From the NCBI GenBank assembly GCA_003255025.1, contig QANY01004982.1, forward strand, positions 1,139,964-1,203,963: DNA of 64,000 nucleotides. Reading direction: 5' to 3'. This document shows, piece after piece, positions 61,000-64,000 of the stretch. The notes beneath the pieces are model-generated. The model was given only the letters and a program-made list of their open reading frames with translations. It was not told the DNA's origin and ran no database searches. The DNA is from Datisca glomerata. Its lineage: Eukaryota; Streptophyta; Magnoliopsida; Cucurbitales; Datiscaceae. How positions within the stretch are numbered: position 1 is the stretch's first letter; every line of letters starts with the position of its first letter. Made by a program: the position numbers and the translations under genes.

Positions 61000-61216
61000 C
61001 CTTCATTGTGTTTCTTCAATCAGTAGGAATTTCTCCATTTTTTTTCCATTTGAAGGTTCGAATCGAAACTCTCTCTTTCTCTCCCTTTCTCTGGCGTTCT
61101 CCGTTTCGTTGTTGGCGATCATCGTGATGCTCTCTACACCCGAGCGTCTTCGAGCCGAGCTGTCGTACTAGCTGTTCTCAGTCGAGCCTTTTCTTGCTGC
61201 GCTCTCTTTCGCAAGG
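61000..61216 (+). other. Non-coding first exon of the NSRP1-like gene
   Basis: CT-rich leader ending CGCAAG before GTATGA at 61217. A 14-codon upstream frame (ATG at 61127-61129, MLSTPERLRAELSY) lies within it. The transcription start is estimated. Confidence 0.6.
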
Positions 61217-61693
61217 TATGAAATTTCTCACAGCCGAACCTTATCTTCTTTTAGTGGCGACTGAGAACGGAGACGATGAACTTGAAAACACCAAAAGTGA
61301 GAGAGAGCTTCTGAGTGAGTTGGGACAATTTCTCAAAATACAAACAGGTTGAGAAAAAAATGGGATAAGGGCATGAGAGTTATTTCATTCTTCAAAACCA
61401 CTAGTTTTCGCTTCTTTAGGGAAGGGGGCTAAAAATCGTTTAAGGGGTTTCGAATGTCTCATTTAGAGAAATTTCCCTTGTTAAACTTCGTTTTAGGAAG
61501 CCATCTGCAATTCCTTTAGATTGGCAAACTACTTACAAATTTTAATTTATAGTTATAGGTGTAGGGATGAACTAGAAGTTGCTAATGAGTTTGGACGAAT
61601 ATGAATAAGTTTGGTTGGCTAATTATTCATTTTCTAATTACGCAAATAAATTTGTTTTCAATTTCAGAGGAAGAAGACAAAGAAGCAAGTGAA

Positions 61694-62056
61694 ATGAGCA
61701 AATACGGATTGCAGCTCAGAGTAAATCCATCACAGAAGAAGCAACCCACAAGAGCTCCCCTCCCAAATCCCCTTGGCTTTCATGACGAGGATGATAATGA
61801 TGTTGAGGGAGAGATTTCCCGTCAGGCTAGCAAGAATAAGGCTCTCAAGGATGTATGGAAGCTTTTATGTTATTTTGCCCTTTTCCTTTTGAAAATTTTA
61901 TTTTCCCTGAAGTCTCGGCTTTTCCTACTTTAGATTGAGGAGCAACACAAGAAAGCTCTAGAAGAAGACCCCTCTGTATTTGATTACGATGCAGTTTATG
62001 ACGAAATGAAAGAAAAAGCTGTGCGTCCTCAAGCGCAAGATCGTGAAGAGAGAAAG
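61694..62056 (+). CDS. NSRP1/CCDC55-like splicing regulator (DUF2040), N-terminal exons
   Basis: Two coding exons are visible: 61694-61852 (53 codons) and 61934-62056 (41 codons), both ending in phase 0, joined by an 81-bp GT-AG intron. Both match the DUF2040 N-terminus: MSKYGLQLR, then PLPNPLGFHDEDD, EISRQASKNKALKD, IEEQHKKALEEDPSVFDYD, VYDEMKEKA and QDREERK. Animal NSRP1 is a nuclear-speckle protein that affects alternative splicing, and the plant role is inferred from it. The start is the ATG after a spliced leader; MSKYGLQL is the expected first peptide. The rest of the protein lies past 64000. The next intron is at least 1.94 kb and holds a transposon. Confidence 0.9.
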
Positions 62057-62579
62057 GTATTGATATTCTGCTTTTACTTGGTAAAATTGCTTTACAAGTA
62101 CTTTTACTTTCTTCTTGAGAACAGTGAGCCCTAACAGGTGATATCCACAAAAGGTACGATTATCAGAATTCTCGTGAGTTCTTATAGGAAATGCACGACT
62201 TAGAACAATAAATGCAGGGTTCAATAGGAAAGATCAATTTAAGTGATACACAGTGTTTTCAAGGCGCAAGGCGCACTCCAAGACGACAACCTTTTTGGTT
62301 GCCTGGAGGTGAGAGGTGATAGAATGGCGTTGCCTGATCGAAGAGAGGCACAATTCGATATTTTATATAAAAAAAATTTTAGATCACATCTAGATACTAC
62401 AACTACTGAAAAATCAGATTATTTAATCGGAAGATTAAAACAAAATTAAAAATAAAACTCAGAATAAAATACTAGTAAAAAACAGATTGAGAAGCAAATC
62501 AAAAAAAGTTTTTTTGTAATTAATTTAGAGGCTTAAAAAAATCTTAGAACAAAAACATCATCTGAAATCCTTCTTGTGA

Positions 62580-62760
62580 TGCTCTGTTTTTGCTCGACTG
62601 AATGGAGCTTTGTCCCTCTGTTCAGTGGAGCAAAAACACCCCTGTTAAGTTGGACAGAGTTTCCCCTAGGGGAAATCTATTCAACTGGACTGTCCTAAGC
62701 TTAAGGGTTCTCTGTCCAATTGAACAGAATTTCCCTTTGGGAAGAGGACTGAAAAAAAAC
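62580..62760. repeat. Cluster of inverted repeats inside the hAT-type element
   Basis: TGTTTTTGCTC (about 62584) pairs with GAGCAAAAACA (about 62628). GGACAGAG (near 62652) pairs with CTCTGTCC (near 62709). TTTCCCCTAGGGGAAA (near 62660-62675) is a 16-bp perfect palindrome. Confidence 0.88.
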
Positions 62761-62859
62761 TGAAAAGAAAGATGGAGGAGGAGAAGAATGAAGAAGAAGA
62801 AGATGAATAGGAAAAAGAAGAAAAATAAACAAGAAAAGCCATACCTTTGGCATTCTTCT

Positions 62860-63010
62860 TTCCTTGTATAGGACAAGTTTCTTTCCTTGCATGTCATATT
62901 TTCTTTCCACATTCTTTCGATCTATTAATTGTAGACTTCAACGAAAATTTCTTTCCTATTTATCATATTTTCTTTCAAAATTTATGTCCATTAAGTACAG
63001 ACTTCAGCCA
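62860..63010. repeat. Diverged direct repeat inside the hAT-type element
   Basis: TTTCTTTCCT, then TCATATTTTCTTTC, then a GTACAGACTTCA/GTAGACTTCAAC phrase occur twice, about 78 bp apart. Confidence 0.75.
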
Positions 63011-63182
63011 GGCGATCGCCTGGGTAAAATGGCAAGCGGCAAAAGCGCACAAATGGCGAGAGAGGTACGCGCCTCTTTGAATGTGTGCACCTCAAATGGT
63101 AGAGAGGCGAGACCAGGGCAGCTCGCCTCGCCTATCGCCATAGGCGAGTGCCTGGTGTCGCCTTGAAAACACTGGTGATACA

Positions 63183-64000
63183 ATAATAGGACTTGTTGAG
63201 TATAACATCATTTACGTTATCAAGTTGGTGGAGAAGCTCTGCCTCTTAGATAATAATATGGTTGATGGATGAAATTTATATGTTATAAGATGTAGGAATG
63301 GTAGGTTTCTTAGACCACTTTATAATCTAAGCATTCAAGAAGAAATTCCAAAGTTTGGTCTGAGAGGCTGGAATTATACTACTCTTTTTTTAATATCTCA
63401 AATCAAGTTTGGCCTTTTGCTTGAAATGTTTGTAATTTGAGTTTTCTGTGGAGTGCCAGAAGGATTCAAGAAATGAGAGATGGATGTTAAATTGACTGTG
63501 AATCACTTAGGGATGGTGTAGGCATATAGCCTGTGAATTATTTCTGGCTGTTCTCTTTATGTTATCTGAATCTACCCTCTCTCTGGATGTGAAAATTTCT
63601 CTTCCACTCTTGTTACATCCAAGTTACATTTCTTCTTTCAGTTTCGCTTTGTAGTGCGTAGTATAGCCTGCTTCGGATGTACATGATCTTGCAACTTACT
63701 GGATGTGAAAATGTAATGTATTTATGAAAATTCTAAACTCTCTATGATGAGGTTGCAATGAAATATCTTAATCTTTTAGTTGTTTAATAAAATTATTTAC
63801 TTGGAATTGCCTTGTCCATCTTCGAACAAACTATTTTTTTAAGTCGAGTTGTTAGTTTGATAGCTATCTTCAGCAGGTAATGAACAATTTGGTTGTGAGA
63901 ATCAATTTCGAAAAGATATGTCCATAGTACGGAGGATATAAAGTTCAATTTCACAATTTTTCTTATAGTTTATTTATTTCTCATCAATATATGGGTTCAA
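63183..64000 (+). other. Rest of the NSRP1-like intron, to window edge
   Basis: No exon matching the next part of DUF2040 was found. AT-rich, with no repeat that I can define. Confidence 0.5.

Larger units (their letters stand above)
62243..63182. mobile_element. Non-autonomous hAT-type DNA transposon in an NSRP1 intron
   Basis: Inverted ends CAGTGTTTTCAAGGCG (62251) and CGCCTTGAAAACACTG (to 63174) enclose 924 bp. GTGATACA stands on both sides (62243-62250 and 63175-63182), an exact 8-bp target duplication. CA(G)TG ends and 8-bp duplications are hAT hallmarks. Near the ends there are many GGCG/CGCC subterminal motifs. No transposase frame is present. The element sits within the intron, away from the visible splice sites. 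Confidence 0.93.

Noticed and set aside
60974..61171. 65-codon frame in the NSRP1 leader
   Set aside because: It lacks an ATG at its 5' end. Only the last 14 codons start with ATG, and these are noted as an upstream frame.
62701..62912. Minus-strand frames rich in Phe and Leu inside the hAT-type element
   Set aside because: They follow from the A/G-rich stretch on the plus strand and have no transposase motif.
1..64000. CRISPR array, prokaryotic operon or bacterial defence system
   Set aside because: All tandem repeats here lack unique spacers, and genes have spliceosomal introns. The DNA is plant nuclear.

Overview
This is nuclear DNA from a dicot plant. It is AT-rich and gene-poor, the host genes have short GT-AG introns, and every transposon class seen is a plant type. 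I cannot fix the family. Most of the window is retroelement debris. Five host genes are supported: a one-exon CAF1-type deadenylase (28290-29138, +), a three-exon plastid-targeted DUF1279/FAM210-like protein (41665-42896, +), a fourteen-exon E2F transcription factor (43633-49166, -), a 78-residue conserved protein with a 5'-UTR intron (59004-59240, -), and the first coding exons of an NSRP1/CCDC55-type splicing regulator (61694 onward, +, running off the window).

Layout. 1-9642: 3' part of a decayed Ty3/gypsy element of the Tat/Ogre type (gag-protease, RT, two RNase H domains, integrase), then a 76-bp tandem array in its 3' UTR, the polypurine tract and a 1.9-kb LTR. 9643-28000: no host gene. 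It holds a probable Ty1/copia LTR, minisatellites, a 3.7-kb non-autonomous LTR element on the minus strand (21063-24782) and a locally scrambled LTR region (25433-26652). 28000-29140: CAF1. 29584-31232: element with roughly 400-bp inverted ends. 31970-35080: decayed Ty1/copia DNA whose order suggests a head-to-tail tandem. 35080-41600: AT-rich DNA with dispersed repeats. 41600-49460: the DUF1279 and E2F genes, tail to tail. 49470-56300: AT-rich desert. 56312-58386: intact-ended small LTR element with 5-bp target duplication and a 298-bp interior. 58990-64000: the small-protein gene and the NSRP1-like gene, head to head, with a 924-bp hAT-type element (8-bp target duplication) in an NSRP1 intron.

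The host genes share no pathway, although CAF1 (mRNA decay), NSRP1 (splicing) and E2F (S-phase transcription) all act in gene expression. I found no CRISPR array, prokaryote-style operon, tRNA or rRNA gene, and nothing that looks like a wholly new biological system. The most distinctive items are the two non-autonomous LTR elements, the hAT insertion, the scrambled block at 25.4-26.7 kb, the long perfect palindromes and a candidate E2F self-regulation site. All exon limits were worked out by hand from splice signals, frame continuity and family similarity.
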